This document shows, one piece after another, positions 1-8,988 of a DNA stretch of 64,000 bases. The notes under the pieces are model-generated. The model had not been told where the DNA came from and did not search any database. It saw only the letters and a program-made list of their open reading frames with translations. The position numbers and the translations under genes are program-made. Source of the DNA: Arenibacter hampyeongensis (GTDB lineage Bacteria > Bacteroidota > Bacteroidia > Flavobacteriales > Flavobacteriaceae); contig NZ_PIOB01000001.1 of assembly GCF_002909255.1 (NCBI RefSeq), positions 248,001-312,000 of the forward strand, in the 5' to 3' direction. Each line of letters starts with the position of its first letter. The stretch's first letter is position 1.

Positions 1-1
1 T

Positions 2-667
2 CCAGTATATAGAATACTGCCTATACTTTACCCTAACCAAGTAGAGTGTAGTGTTTCGGATTCCTTTAAAGGGAAATTTGAAACTGCCGATTACCCCAAG
101 AGTTTCCCTAATTCAAGTAAAATACACCTAAGCTATCCAAAAACGGATGGTAAAGGCACTGTTAAGGTTACTTGGATGGACGGTGGACTTCTGCCGGAAA
201 GACCAGATGAAATGGGTGATGACGAAGCTTTGGGCAACTGGGATGGTGGCGTACTATTTATTGGTACAAAAGGTAAATTGTTGGCTGACTGTTATGGCGC
301 CAACCCAAGATTGCTTCCATTATCGTTAAACGAGCAATTTGAAGTTGCAGAAACCATAGCTAGAGTTCCAGAAGGACACTACCTACAATGGGTAAATGCC
401 TGTATGGCAGGTTATGGCAATGCCGAAACCAGTTCTTCATTTGACTATGCCGGTCCTTTTACCGAAAGTATCCTGATTGGTAACTTGGCGCTTAAGGCCT
501 ATTTTGAAGTAGACCCCAGTGCCGATAAAGGCAGCTTCTGGGGAGGCTCAAAATACAATGGCAGAAAACGTTTGCTATGGGATGCAGAAAACATGAGGGT
601 TACCAACTTTGAGGCCGCAAACAAGTATGTAAAACGCAATTATAGAGCGGGATATTCTTTGGGATAG
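2..667 (+). CDS. Gfo/Idh/MocA family oxidoreductase, C-terminal part (5' truncated)
   Basis: The frame is open from the left edge of the window to a TAG stop, leaving about 221 residues of a longer protein. The segment resembles the C-terminal alpha/beta domain of Bacteroidota Gfo/Idh/MocA dehydrogenases: a WMDGGLLPERP stretch, a GGVLFIGTKGKL strand, a WVNACMAG segment and the closing KLxxD-type region ending NYRAGYSLG. Such proteins are usually NAD(P)-dependent sugar or inositol dehydrogenases, often exported by the Tat system. The NAD-binding domain and any signal lie outside the window, so substrate and location cannot be judged. A hairpin terminator follows 24 bases downstream. Confidence 0.8.
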   Translation, partial: PVYRILPILYPNQVECSVSDSFKGKFETADYPKSFPNSSKIHLSYPKTDGKGTVKVTWMDGGLLPERPDEMGDDEALGNWDGGVLFIGTKGKLLADCYGANPRLLPLSLNEQFEVAETIARVPEGHYLQWVNACMAGYGNAETSSSFDYAGPFTESILIGNLALKAYFEVDPSADKGSFWGGSKYNGRKRLLWDAENMRVTNFEAANKYVKRNYRAGYSLG

Positions 668-690
668 ACCTCATAATTATACATTGAATT

Positions 691-745
691 AAAAAGCCGG
701 ACTTTGTAAGTATCATAAAGAATACTTATTTAGGTCCGGCTTTTT
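691..745 (+). terminator. Rho-independent terminator after the oxidoreductase
   Basis: AAAAAGCCGGAC (691-702) pairs perfectly with GTCCGGCTTTTT (734-745), and the second arm ends in a T run. The loop is long (31 bases). It sits between the oxidoreductase stop and thiL. Confidence 0.75.
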
Positions 746-805
746 AATTGTTTACTTATAGATTCTTTATTTAGTCCAAAAAAAGGATATAATGGATATA
801 CTCCT

Positions 806-813
806 TATTTTTG
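806..813 (+). promoter_or_regulatory. Bacteroidota -7 box of thiL
   Basis: TATTTTTG matches TAnnTTTG exactly and ends 4 bases before the thiL ATG, so the mRNA would be leaderless or nearly so. I see no matching -33 element. Confidence 0.45.
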
Positions 814-817
814 CGGC

Positions 818-1861
818 ATGATAGAAGATAAGAATCAAGAAAAGACAGGATTAGATCAATTGGGAGAATTTGAATTGATAAAACATCTCACCAAAGATTT
901 TACAATACAGCACAAATCTACCCTAAAAGGTATTGGTGATGATGCTGCCGTCTTGGATTTCAAGGACAAAAAGGCCATAATATCTACTGATCTATTGATA
1001 GAGGGCGTACATTTCGACCTTAGCTATATGCCCTTAAAACACTTGGGTTATAAATCCGTCATGGTAAATTTATCGGACATCTATGCCATGAACGCCACTG
1101 CTACCCAAATAACCGTTTCCATTGCGGTTTCCAATAGATTTCCATTGGAAGCCTTAGAAGAATTTTATAGTGGGGTGGCCTTGGCCTGCGAAGTCTACAA
1201 GATAGATCTAGTAGGAGGAGATACTACCTCCTCTACCAAAGGAATGTTGGTGAGCGTTACCGTTATAGGTGAGGCTGCGGAAGAAAACATTGTTTACCGA
1301 AGCGGGGCCAAACCAAATGATCTTTTAGTAGTTTCAGGAGATTTAGGTGCTGCCTATTGTGGGCTACAGGTGCTGGAAAGGGAAAAGGAAGTATTCAAAG
1401 TAAATCCAAACAATCAACCCGATCTATCCCCTTACACCTATATTGTGGAACGACAATTAAAACCTGAAGCCAGAAGGGATGTTAAAGAATTATTGGATAA
1501 ATTGGAAATCCGTCCAACTTCCATGATCGATATTAGTGATGGACTTTCCTCTGAAATTTTACATTTATGTGATAAAAGTGAAGTGGGATGTAATTTATTC
1601 GAAGATAAAATTCCGTTGGATCCCACCGTAATTTCGGCATGTGAGGAATTTAAAATGGACAGTACGCTCGTAGCCCTAAGTGGGGGTGAAGACTACGAAC
1701 TTTTATTCACAATAGATCAGAAAGATTTTCTAAAAATAAAAGGAAATCCCCATTTCACAGTAGTGGGACATATGACCGATAAAAACGAAGGTGTTAATTT
1801 AATCTCAAGGAGCAATACCAAAATTCCTATTACCGCACAGGGATGGAATTCTTTTTCATAA
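818..1861 (+). CDS. thiL: Thiamine-monophosphate kinase
   Basis: ThiL phosphorylates thiamine monophosphate with ATP to give the cofactor thiamine diphosphate, the last step of thiamine synthesis, in the cytoplasm. The 347-residue product has the normal length and the AIR-synthase/PurM-like fold signatures: GIGDDAA at 38-44, STDLLIEGVHFD at 56-67, VGGDTT at 132-137, DISDGLSSE at 238-246 and GGEDYELLF at 289-297. The acidic residues in these motifs are the metal and ATP ligands of the family. The gene stands alone between a terminator and an unrelated minus-strand gene, with no thiamine-pathway neighbours. The ATG is directly preceded by a -7 box, which supports this start. Confidence 0.93.
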   Translation: MIEDKNQEKTGLDQLGEFELIKHLTKDFTIQHKSTLKGIGDDAAVLDFKDKKAIISTDLLIEGVHFDLSYMPLKHLGYKSVMVNLSDIYAMNATATQITVSIAVSNRFPLEALEEFYSGVALACEVYKIDLVGGDTTSSTKGMLVSVTVIGEAAEENIVYRSGAKPNDLLVVSGDLGAAYCGLQVLEREKEVFKVNPNNQPDLSPYTYIVERQLKPEARRDVKELLDKLEIRPTSMIDISDGLSSEILHLCDKSEVGCNLFEDKIPLDPTVISACEEFKMDSTLVALSGGEDYELLFTIDQKDFLKIKGNPHFTVVGHMTDKNEGVNLISRSNTKIPITAQGWNSFS

Positions 1862-2042
1862 AGAAAGGGAAACAAATTTGATAATTCAGTTAAAAAAGAA
1901 TTCCCGAAAACCAAGGACATTCCTTACTTAACTGTCGTGGGGCGCAGGACAGCCAAGAATATGGGCGTGCTTATAATTTACGGGAATAACTTCAAAAACT
2001 CCGATACCGCTTAAGGTCGGAATTCATTTGCCAAAGCATAGT

Positions 2043-2294
2043 TTAGGCTACCTGTTGTGTGGCCCTATGTCTTTTCTGATAAATATCTTGTAAAGTATTG
2101 TTGATGTCCTGTAATTCCGGAGTTAAAACGGAAAGATTTCCACTAACATCCGTAGTTACCTCCTTACCACAGTGTACACATTGATATTCCTTGATGTGCA
2201 AGGTAACCTTTTTGGATACTGAATAATGGTGTCCGAAAATGCTGCAGCAGATTGCGCTGAGTCTTGTTCCATAGTCTGTGATAACTTTCTTCAT
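2043..2294 (-). CDS. Small conserved-looking protein with zinc-ribbon-like Cys/His motif
   Basis: An 83-residue soluble protein. Cys16-Cys17 followed by a GHHY motif (21-24) and a later CVHCGKE (Cys39, Cys42) gives four plausible zinc ligands, as in small zinc-ribbon proteins. The C-terminal half is a charged, probably helical tail. I do not recognise a named family and assign no function. The start was set at the ATG encoding MKKVITDYG. The frame stays open upstream to 2345, which would give 100 residues, but that extension has two more cysteines and no regular character. It is convergent with thiL and divergent from brnQ. Confidence 0.6.
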   Translation of the reverse strand: MKKVITDYGTRLSAICCSIFGHHYSVSKKVTLHIKEYQCVHCGKEVTTDVSGNLSVLTPELQDINNTLQDIYQKRHRATQQVA

Positions 2295-2559
2295 AATGCA
2301 GGTTTTAGAGTGGCATTGGTAAGGTTTAGGGACCGTAAAATGCAAAAATTAAACTTAGGGTTAATTGGTAATCGTCACTTACTAAATGACTTTCAAATAA
2401 TTAACGCATACACCCTTCCTTTTATTGAGTACAACCTGTTTTTTTTTCGTTTTTTTTTAGTAAAATTTGTTTTTTTCGACCAACTGCACCTATAGGGTGT
2501 CTAAATGCCCATTTAAACTGATCGGTTTTTAAACTATCTTTCGCCCAAAATTGCCTTAA

Positions 2560-3840
2560 ATGCCCAACGCTAAGGAAACCCTTGTCACTTCTTTTGCTTT
2601 ATTCTCCTTATTCTTTGGAGCAGGGAATTTGATCCTCCCTCCACTGTTAGGGTTTCAATCGGGAAGTTGGTGGTGGCTGGTGGCCCTGGGTTTTGCAGTA
2701 TCGGCAGTTTTGGTACCCATATTGGGAATTTTGGCCCATGCCAAATTACAGGGCACTATTTATGACTTTGGAAAAAAGGTCTCCCCTACATTTAGTTTGG
2801 TTTATTCCATCCTAATTTATACCATTTCCATTGGCCTGCCTTCGCCACGCACCGCTGCCGTTACCCATGAAATTGCCGTGCAACCCTTTTTTAATACTTC
2901 ACCACTTGTTACCAGTATAATCTACTTTTCCTTGGTTTTTGTCTTTGTCATAAACCGTTCGAAATTATTGGATGTACTGGGTAAAGTCCTGACTCCCGCA
3001 ATTATTTTAATATTGGTATTGATAATTGGCATAACCGTATTCGCTTTGGACTTCAATTTTGGAGAGACCGATATAGTTAACCCGTTCAGTGATGGTATTT
3101 TAGAAGGATATCAGACCTTTGACGCAATTGGAGCAGTTGTAGTTGGTGGTGTAATCATTGTCTCTATCAACCTAAAGTCGAAAGCACCCTATAAAGACAA
3201 AAGAACTTTAATCCGCAATGCTGCATGGTTGGCCGGTCTAAGTCTCTTTATAATATATATGGGCCTTATCCTTACGGGGGCCTTGAACCATAATAATTTT
3301 GAATCCGGTATTACCAGAATAGAATTGCTTTCAGGGATAAGCAAATTAAGCTTGGGCAATACCGCCAATATGTTTTTAAGCATCTTGGTAAGTTTGGCCT
3401 GTTTTACGACTGCCATAGGTATTGTGACAGGGACCGCCGATTTTATGAAGGACCGACTCCCCAATTCAAGACACGCCTACCTTATAACCGCCATAATGGG
3501 TTGCCTTCTCGGGATTGCTATAGGACAGTTTAATGTGGCCTATATTATTACAGTAGCCATTCCCGCCCTAATGTTTATTTACCCCATTACTATCATATTA
3601 ATACTCCTGAACGTTGTTCCGGATAAATGGGCCTCGCCAATGGTCTTTAAGGCTGTGATAATCACCACCATTATTTTCAGTATTCCTGATTTTATGGGGA
3701 GTTTAGGAGACCTGGTTCCCCAAATGGGAATCTTCGCATGGATCCCCCTAAGTGAATACCGTCTGGGATGGGTACTACCTGCTTTGGTTGCTTTTGTAGT
3801 TTTAAATGTAATTGGAAGGAAAAAAGTGGTAGTTATTTAA
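2560..3840 (+). CDS. brnQ: Branched-chain amino acid carrier, LIVCS family
   Basis: A 426-residue integral membrane protein, the usual length for BrnQ, which imports leucine, isoleucine and valine by coupling to sodium or protons. The N-terminal segment FALFSLFFGAGNLILPP is the hallmark of the family, and about twelve hydrophobic segments are spread evenly along the chain. The N-terminus begins directly with the first membrane segment, which supports the chosen ATG. A near-consensus -7 box (TATCTTTCG, 2535-2543) lies 16 bases upstream. The gene is monocistronic. Confidence 0.9.
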   Translation: MPNAKETLVTSFALFSLFFGAGNLILPPLLGFQSGSWWWLVALGFAVSAVLVPILGILAHAKLQGTIYDFGKKVSPTFSLVYSILIYTISIGLPSPRTAAVTHEIAVQPFFNTSPLVTSIIYFSLVFVFVINRSKLLDVLGKVLTPAIILILVLIIGITVFALDFNFGETDIVNPFSDGILEGYQTFDAIGAVVVGGVIIVSINLKSKAPYKDKRTLIRNAAWLAGLSLFIIYMGLILTGALNHNNFESGITRIELLSGISKLSLGNTANMFLSILVSLACFTTAIGIVTGTADFMKDRLPNSRHAYLITAIMGCLLGIAIGQFNVAYIITVAIPALMFIYPITIILILLNVVPDKWASPMVFKAVIITTIIFSIPDFMGSLGDLVPQMGIFAWIPLSEYRLGWVLPALVAFVVLNVIGRKKVVVI

Positions 3841-3982
3841 TGGCGATATTTGTACTAGTTAATTGAAAGTGCAGTGTTTGAAACAGTAATTTTATCTAAT
3901 TTAAAATTATAAATTAGCTAAATCTTCCTGTGGTTATCCAGAATTAGGCAATATTTGAGTTCGCCCTTATTTTTTAATCTAT

Positions 3983-4636
3983 CTATTCGATTTTTTTTTC
4001 AACCACTAATGTCTTAGTCAATTTGTCATATAAATTTTGATTTTTATCATCCCAAAGAATCCAGATCATTGGAAATATAAGAATGCTTAACATCCACTTT
4101 AAAAATTCTCTAATAGCTCCCTCGTGCGCTTTGCCATAATCATTTCCTGATTCCGACGAAATAACCTTTAAGTTATAAATCTTGTGCCCTAAATTTCCTG
4201 TAAAAATTGGATAGAATACGGCTCCTATAAATATTGAAAAAATGGCAATATGTTCAGGTGATGCATATTTTGGGCCATTGGGATTAAAGTCTTTGGTGGT
4301 TATTTTGAAAATAATCAGCGGGACACCAATAATTATGAAAAAGATGAAAAATTCAGTTAGATTGGCTAAAAGTCTAGTTCCTTTTGAAGCTAATTTATAT
4401 CCGTGAAATAAATTTGAATTTGTTATATCTTCTTGTTTCTGTCTATTAAAAACATCTTCCATATTTATTTCCAGTACATCACAAATTAGATTTAATGTTT
4501 TACCACGTGGTTCGTTTTCATTATTTTCAATCCGTTGAATTGTTCTTAAATTAATCTTTGTTAATTCAGCTAACTCCTCTTGAGTTAAACCTTTGGACTT
4601 TCTCGCTTCACAAATTGTTCTCCCAATAATACTCAT
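3983..4636 (-). CDS. XRE-type helix-turn-helix protein fused to an RDD membrane domain
   Basis: The 217-residue product begins with a Cro/C1-type helix-turn-helix (about residues 5-60; GLTQEELAELT and LRTIQRIENNENEP are the recognition region). An RDD-like domain with three hydrophobic segments follows (about 86-108, 128-147 and 180-197) and ends in a charged tail. The architecture suggests a DNA-binding protein tethered to the inner membrane. Ligand and target are unknown. The ATG at 4636 was chosen over a TTG at 4660 because the TTG lies inside a perfect -7 box (4658-4665). No operon partner is visible. Confidence 0.75.
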   Translation of the reverse strand: MSIIGRTICEARKSKGLTQEELAELTKINLRTIQRIENNENEPRGKTLNLICDVLEINMEDVFNRQKQEDITNSNLFHGYKLASKGTRLLANLTEFFIFFIIIGVPLIIFKITTKDFNPNGPKYASPEHIAIFSIFIGAVFYPIFTGNLGHKIYNLKVISSESGNDYGKAHEGAIREFLKWMLSILIFPMIWILWDDKNQNLYDKLTKTLVVEKKIE

Positions 4637-4657
4637 TCCTATTTTTTTAATTCCCTT

Positions 4658-4665
4658 CAAAGATA
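4658..4665 (-). promoter_or_regulatory. -7 box of the HTH-RDD gene
   Basis: On the minus strand this reads TATCTTTG, an exact TAnnTTTG, 21 bases before the ATG at 4636. No clear -33 element. Confidence 0.5.
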
Positions 4666-4850
4666 TTTAAGAAATCATGTTTTGATAGCGGTTTCTTTAC
4701 GGCATATTTACGACATTTATAAAAATTCAGTTTGTCCTATAAAAATAGTTCCTCATATTCACATTAATAATCAGAATCAATTAGCCCTTCCTGAAAAGAA
4801 GTAATTATTAGGACAGAAAAAAGAGAAAATCCACTGATCACCTCATCCGA

Positions 4851-4891
4851 AACTGCCCGAAAAGGCAGTTCCAACCTCCCCCAAGGAGAGG
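4851..4891. repeat. Intergenic hairpin plus CCCCAAGGAGAGG element
   Basis: AACTGCC (4851-4857) and GGCAGTT (4864-4870) form a 7-bp stem with a six-base loop. Directly after it comes CCTCCCCCAAGGAGAGG (4875-4891), itself an imperfect inverted repeat. Its last 13 bases recur at 42309-42321 in the atp operon. The rest of the 4637-4951 gap holds the HTH-RDD promoter and nothing else I can name. Confidence 0.5.
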
Positions 4892-4951
4892 TATTGGAGG
4901 CTCAAAATAAAATCGTCAATTCGCCATTAAAAAACCTCTTATTAACAAAAC

Positions 4952-6250
4952 TTACTTCCTGGCATTCATCAACTCCTCAATCTCCCCTACTTCAATGGGA
5001 ATATTGGCCATAAGGTTAAAGGGAGCCCCTTTTTCTTGGATAACCACATCATCTTCCAATCTAATGCCCATCTTTTCTTCAGGAATATAGATTCCAGGTT
5101 CCACGGTATAAACCATATTGGCCACCATAGGTGTTTTAAGTGCCCCGTAATCGTGGGTATTTAAGCCAATATGATGGCTGGTGCCGTGCATAAAGTACTT
5201 TTTATAGGCTGGCCAATCCTTATCCTCATTTTGCACATCGGCCTTGTCCAATAGCCCCAATCCCAATAGTTCGGAGGTCATTAACTTACCCACTTCTTTA
5301 TGGTATTCGGCCCACATGGTTCCGGGCACCAACATATCAGTAGCATCATTCTTAACCCGCAGCACAGCTTCATAAACCGCTTTCTGCCTTGGGGTAAACC
5401 TACCGTTTACTGGAATGGTACGCGTAAGGTCGCTGGAATAGTTGGCGTACTCTGCCGCAACATCCATCAATAACATATCCCCATCCTTACATTCACGGTT
5501 ATTTTCTACATAATGCAATACATTGGCATTATTGCCGGAAGCAATGATAGGTGTATAGGCAAATCCCTTGGACCTATTACGGATGAACTCGTGCAAAAGC
5601 TCTGCCTCGATCTCATATTCCCAGATCCCTGGCTTTACAAATCCCAGTAAGCGTCTAAATCCTTTTTCAGTGATATTACAGGCTGTTTGCATAATAGCAA
5701 TTTCCTCTGCTTCCTTTACGCCCCTTATTTCTTGCAAAATTGGACTGCTTTTGGCCCATTGGTGCGCTGGGAAATCTTGCTTGCACTTTATAATAAAACG
5801 ATCCTCCCTTGTTTGGGTCTCTACCGCCTGACGGTAGTGTTCGTTGGTATTAAAGTATACCGTATCCGTTTCGGTCATTAGATCAAAGAAAATCTTATCA
5901 AAATCGGTCAACCAATAAATTGTTTCGATCCCGGATACTTCTGTGGCCTTTTCCTTGGTCAACTTTTCCCCTTCCCAAACCGCAATATGTGCATTGGTCT
6001 CCCTTACAAATAAAACTTCTCTGTGCTTTTTGTCCACAGCATCTGGGAACAATAACAAAATGGTTTCCTCCTGATCGGCTCCGCTTAAATAAAATAAATC
6101 CCTGTTCTGTTCAAAGGGCATGGTGCTATCGGCACCAATAGGATATATGTCGTTGGAATTAAAAACGGCAATACTCTTTGGCTTCATCTGGGCCGTAAAT
6201 TTCTTGCGGTTCTTTATAAACAAGTTATTATCTATTTGCTGATATTTCAT
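4952..6250 (-). CDS. pepP: Xaa-Pro aminopeptidase (aminopeptidase P, M24B)
   Basis: A 432-residue cytoplasmic metallopeptidase that removes N-terminal residues preceding proline. It has the N-terminal aminopeptidase-P domain (QNRDLFYLSGADQEE region, about 48-62) and the C-terminal pita-bread domain with the five expected di-metal ligands: Asp263 (LLMDVAAEY), Asp274 (SSDLTR), His359 (HGTSHHIGL), Glu384 (VEPGIYI) and Glu399 (RLEDDVV). No signal peptide is present. Length fits the PepP family. A perfect -7 box lies 18 bases before the ATG, and the neighbouring M28 peptidase gene is divergent. Confidence 0.93.
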   Translation of the reverse strand: MKYQQIDNNLFIKNRKKFTAQMKPKSIAVFNSNDIYPIGADSTMPFEQNRDLFYLSGADQEETILLLFPDAVDKKHREVLFVRETNAHIAVWEGEKLTKEKATEVSGIETIYWLTDFDKIFFDLMTETDTVYFNTNEHYRQAVETQTREDRFIIKCKQDFPAHQWAKSSPILQEIRGVKEAEEIAIMQTACNITEKGFRRLLGFVKPGIWEYEIEAELLHEFIRNRSKGFAYTPIIASGNNANVLHYVENNRECKDGDMLLMDVAAEYANYSSDLTRTIPVNGRFTPRQKAVYEAVLRVKNDATDMLVPGTMWAEYHKEVGKLMTSELLGLGLLDKADVQNEDKDWPAYKKYFMHGTSHHIGLNTHDYGALKTPMVANMVYTVEPGIYIPEEKMGIRLEDDVVIQEKGAPFNLMANIPIEVGEIEELMNARK

Positions 6251-6268
6251 TTTTTATTGTTTTGCAGA

Positions 6269-6276
6269 CAAATTTA
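6269..6276 (-). promoter_or_regulatory. -7 box of pepP
   Basis: On the minus strand it reads TAAATTTG, an exact match, 18 bases before the pepP ATG. A TTG lies 22 bases further upstream as a possible -33 element. Confidence 0.5.
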
Positions 6277-6436
6277 ATAAATAGGAGGCGCATAGCCCCA
6301 ATTAGCATAAAATCATTTTTAAACACAGCTGTACCTAGTCCTAAAATTCTAAATTATCCTATCTTCGTCCCATCAAATAGTGCTACAAAATATGGTTCGC
6401 CAAATTATGTAAAGTCCCTAAATATTGTCTATAGTT

Positions 6437-8158
6437 ATGACTAAAAATCTAGTTCTTTTATTTATAAGTGCGGTTACCCTAAGCTGGGGCCAGGTAAAAA
6501 ATTCAGCCGTTACAACAGATGACTATTTAAATATCCTTAGGAGAAATATTAGTGGGGAGATTGCCTACGAGACTACCGCTTTCGTTGAACAGTTTTGGCG
6601 CGTGGCAGGCAATGAAGGTTTTAACAAAAGTATCCATAAAATTGCCGATGGACTGGAGGCCGCAGGTTATGTCCAGGAGAAAAACGCATCCAATATGGAC
6701 CGATTCACCTTTAGAATTGAAAAAAGACCCTTGCAGCATCCTACATGGGAAATTGCGGATGCCGAGATTACCCTTGTAGGTGATAATAAACCTCTTCTGT
6801 CCCACAGTTCCAACAGAAACATGGTTTATCTAAATTCAATTTCAACCCCTAAAAACGGAACCACCGCTGAAATAATATTGGTTAGGGATTTAGAGGAACT
6901 CCGAAAAATTTCGGTCGGAGGTAAAATTATTTTTACGGAACGCAATATCATTGAAATTTACAAGGAAGGAGTTTTAAAAAAAGGTGCCATGGGAATTGTC
7001 AGCTATGATAATCCTGCGTATTTACAACCCGAGAAAAACGTAAATTCCATTCAATTCAGAAGTTTTCCATACGATTCAAAAAATACTTGGGGTATTGCCC
7101 TTTCCTTCCAGGCCAAAGAGAAGTTGAAAGCGGCTTTGGAAAAAGGAAAAGTATTTGCCAAAGTGAATATTTCCAGTAAAATGTATCCTTCTGAAGAACT
7201 AACAATCGTAGCCAACATAAAGGGATCGGCAATACCTGAGGAACGTATTGTGTTTAGTGCCCATATACAGGAACCGGGAGCCAATGATAATGCCAGCGGC
7301 GTGGGAGCACAATTGGAAATAGCTACCATGGCCGCCAAATTAATTAAGAAAGACAGTTTTGATGCCCAAAGGACGATGACCTTCCTCTGGGGAGATGAGA
7401 TAATATCCACAAACAGGTATCTTCAAGAAAATGAGAAAAGGGCAGCAACTATAAAATGGGGACTTAGTCTGGATATGGTAGGAGAAAACACGGCCATTAC
7501 CGGAGGATCCTTTTTAATCGAAAAAATGCCGGATCCCAGTGCCATTTGGACCAGAGGAAAAGATAAGCATACCGAATGGGGCGGTACATTGCTCACCTTG
7601 GAGGATATGAAGCCCCATTACTTAAACGACTTTATAATCCATACCTTCATGAATCAAGGAAAAGCCGCACAATGGTCTGTAAATACCAACCCTTATGAAG
7701 GGGGCAGTGATCATACCCCATTTTTGGACAACCAAATTCCCGGATTGTTGCTGTGGCATTTTACCGATCAGTTCTATCATACCGACAGCGATAGAATGGA
7801 TAAGGTATCACAAGAAACACTTAAAAATGTATGTATTGCCGCATTGGCCAGTGCATTGACCCTAGTAAATGGTGATTCCTATACGGCAATGGATATTGTT
7901 GAAATAGTAAAGGAAGCTGCAACCAAACGACTTGCTGAGGAATTTTTACTAAGTGAGAAATGTGTCAAGGCGGGCAAACCTGTGAAAAATGAGGTAGACA
8001 TCATAAAAGCTTGGGAAGATTGGTATTTAAAAGCCATTACTTCCTCAAGGGATTTGGCCTCGCCGGAGAATACGGTAATTTTGGACAAGGCAATTTTACA
8101 GGCCCAGGCCATTATAGAATCCCAGTCCAGAATTTTTGTTACGGAATTGGAGAAATGA
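6437..8158 (+). CDS. Secreted M28 family peptidase with PA-like domain
   Basis: The 573-residue protein starts with a signal peptide (about 1-19, ending SWGQ), so it is exported. A protease-associated-like region (about 115-245) precedes a zinc-peptidase domain of the M28 family with His276, Asp284 (GANDNASG), Glu321 (LWGDE) and Asp346 (SLDMVGEN), and a late YHTDSD motif that supplies the last His. The usual HxD motif reads His-Ile-Gln here, a departure from the consensus. A TTG 12 bases upstream is in frame, but the ATG at 6437 gives the better signal peptide. It probably acts in the periplasm or outside the cell on peptides. Confidence 0.82.
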   Translation: MTKNLVLLFISAVTLSWGQVKNSAVTTDDYLNILRRNISGEIAYETTAFVEQFWRVAGNEGFNKSIHKIADGLEAAGYVQEKNASNMDRFTFRIEKRPLQHPTWEIADAEITLVGDNKPLLSHSSNRNMVYLNSISTPKNGTTAEIILVRDLEELRKISVGGKIIFTERNIIEIYKEGVLKKGAMGIVSYDNPAYLQPEKNVNSIQFRSFPYDSKNTWGIALSFQAKEKLKAALEKGKVFAKVNISSKMYPSEELTIVANIKGSAIPEERIVFSAHIQEPGANDNASGVGAQLEIATMAAKLIKKDSFDAQRTMTFLWGDEIISTNRYLQENEKRAATIKWGLSLDMVGENTAITGGSFLIEKMPDPSAIWTRGKDKHTEWGGTLLTLEDMKPHYLNDFIIHTFMNQGKAAQWSVNTNPYEGGSDHTPFLDNQIPGLLLWHFTDQFYHTDSDRMDKVSQETLKNVCIAALASALTLVNGDSYTAMDIVEIVKEAATKRLAEEFLLSEKCVKAGKPVKNEVDIIKAWEDWYLKAITSSRDLASPENTVILDKAILQAQAIIESQSRIFVTELEK

Positions 8159-8233
8159 TGCTATCGGGATATTCCCTAGCGTTTAAAAGATTATAATCTT
8201 GAATTGCCTTTGGGCAATGTATGTGGGAAACAC

Positions 8234-8599
8234 CTAGGTTAATTGTTTTATATTGACCATGATCATCCCAGTCCAGAGTAAGGCCGCCCATAACCAAAGT
8301 ATGGCCACATATACGGAAATTAGCAGCACTTTGGAATCTGATATTTTATTGAGGTAGTACCACGCCACAGCAGCAAATACAAAACCAAAGGACCATAACA
8401 TGCCCACCATAATAAGGGTTGGCCATACCCAATCGCCATGCCAATCATTTATATTAGGATAAGGTGCGAATAGGAAAGAGACCGGATAATATAATATTCC
8501 TCCCAAGGCACCCATACTCAATAGACCTAGTATTGCAGTAACAAAAAAAGCAATTAAAGAGAATTTAATATTAAAAGTCCAGGATTTCCAGATTATCAT
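8234..8599 (-). CDS. Small integral membrane protein, unknown function
   Basis: A 121-residue protein with about four hydrophobic segments (near residues 12-35, 38-47, 61-83 and 90-115) and little soluble sequence. No motif identifies a family. It is convergent with the M28 peptidase gene and lies alone. The amino-acid composition and absence of internal stops support a real gene, but the function is unknown to me. Confidence 0.6.
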   Translation of the reverse strand: MIIWKSWTFNIKFSLIAFFVTAILGLLSMGALGGILYYPVSFLFAPYPNINDWHGDWVWPTLIMVGMLWSFGFVFAAVAWYYLNKISDSKVLLISVYVAILWLWAALLWTGMIMVNIKQLT

Positions 8600-8988
8600 G
8601 CAATCATCTTTTTTTTTACCGTTGAGTTAGTTACTAACGCCAGGAATCCAATAAAAGTATGGTCACACCAAACGGTATTATAAATAAATGTAAGAAAATC
8701 CCTTCTAAATTTACACCGGCCAAATTGAAATTTTACAGCAAAAAAATTGTCCAAATCATCTATCCAATAAAATATAACAACCTGAATATTAGTTATTTGT
8801 AAAGCGCAATTCAAAAAATACATTACCTCATTCAACTTTTTTTATAGTTTGAGCGAAAAGATTTTCTTGATATTTCCGAACTATAATTATGGAATTCTTT
8901 AAATTGGTTCTAAATACCGTACATAAATTCAACAAAGTTTGTTAATAACTCGATTCTAGAGTAAATTTGCAATCAAAACAAATAACCA
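8600..8988. other. Intergenic region upstream of sdhCAB
   Basis: 389 bases, AT-rich. The only signal I can support is the sdhC promoter at its right end. A 79-codon minus-strand frame here looks like chance. Confidence 0.5.
8938..8969 (+). promoter_or_regulatory. Promoter of sdhCAB
   Basis: TTTG (8938-8941), a 20-base spacer and TAAATTTG (8962-8969) reproduce the Bacteroidota sigma-ABfr promoter consensus, with the ATG 19 bases further on. This is the best promoter match in the window. Confidence 0.8.

Noticed and set aside
8596-8835. 79-codon minus-strand open frame upstream of sdhC
   Set aside because: It overlaps the start of the 121-residue membrane protein gene, has no recognisable domain and an irregular composition, and its 5' side lies in AT-rich promoter DNA.
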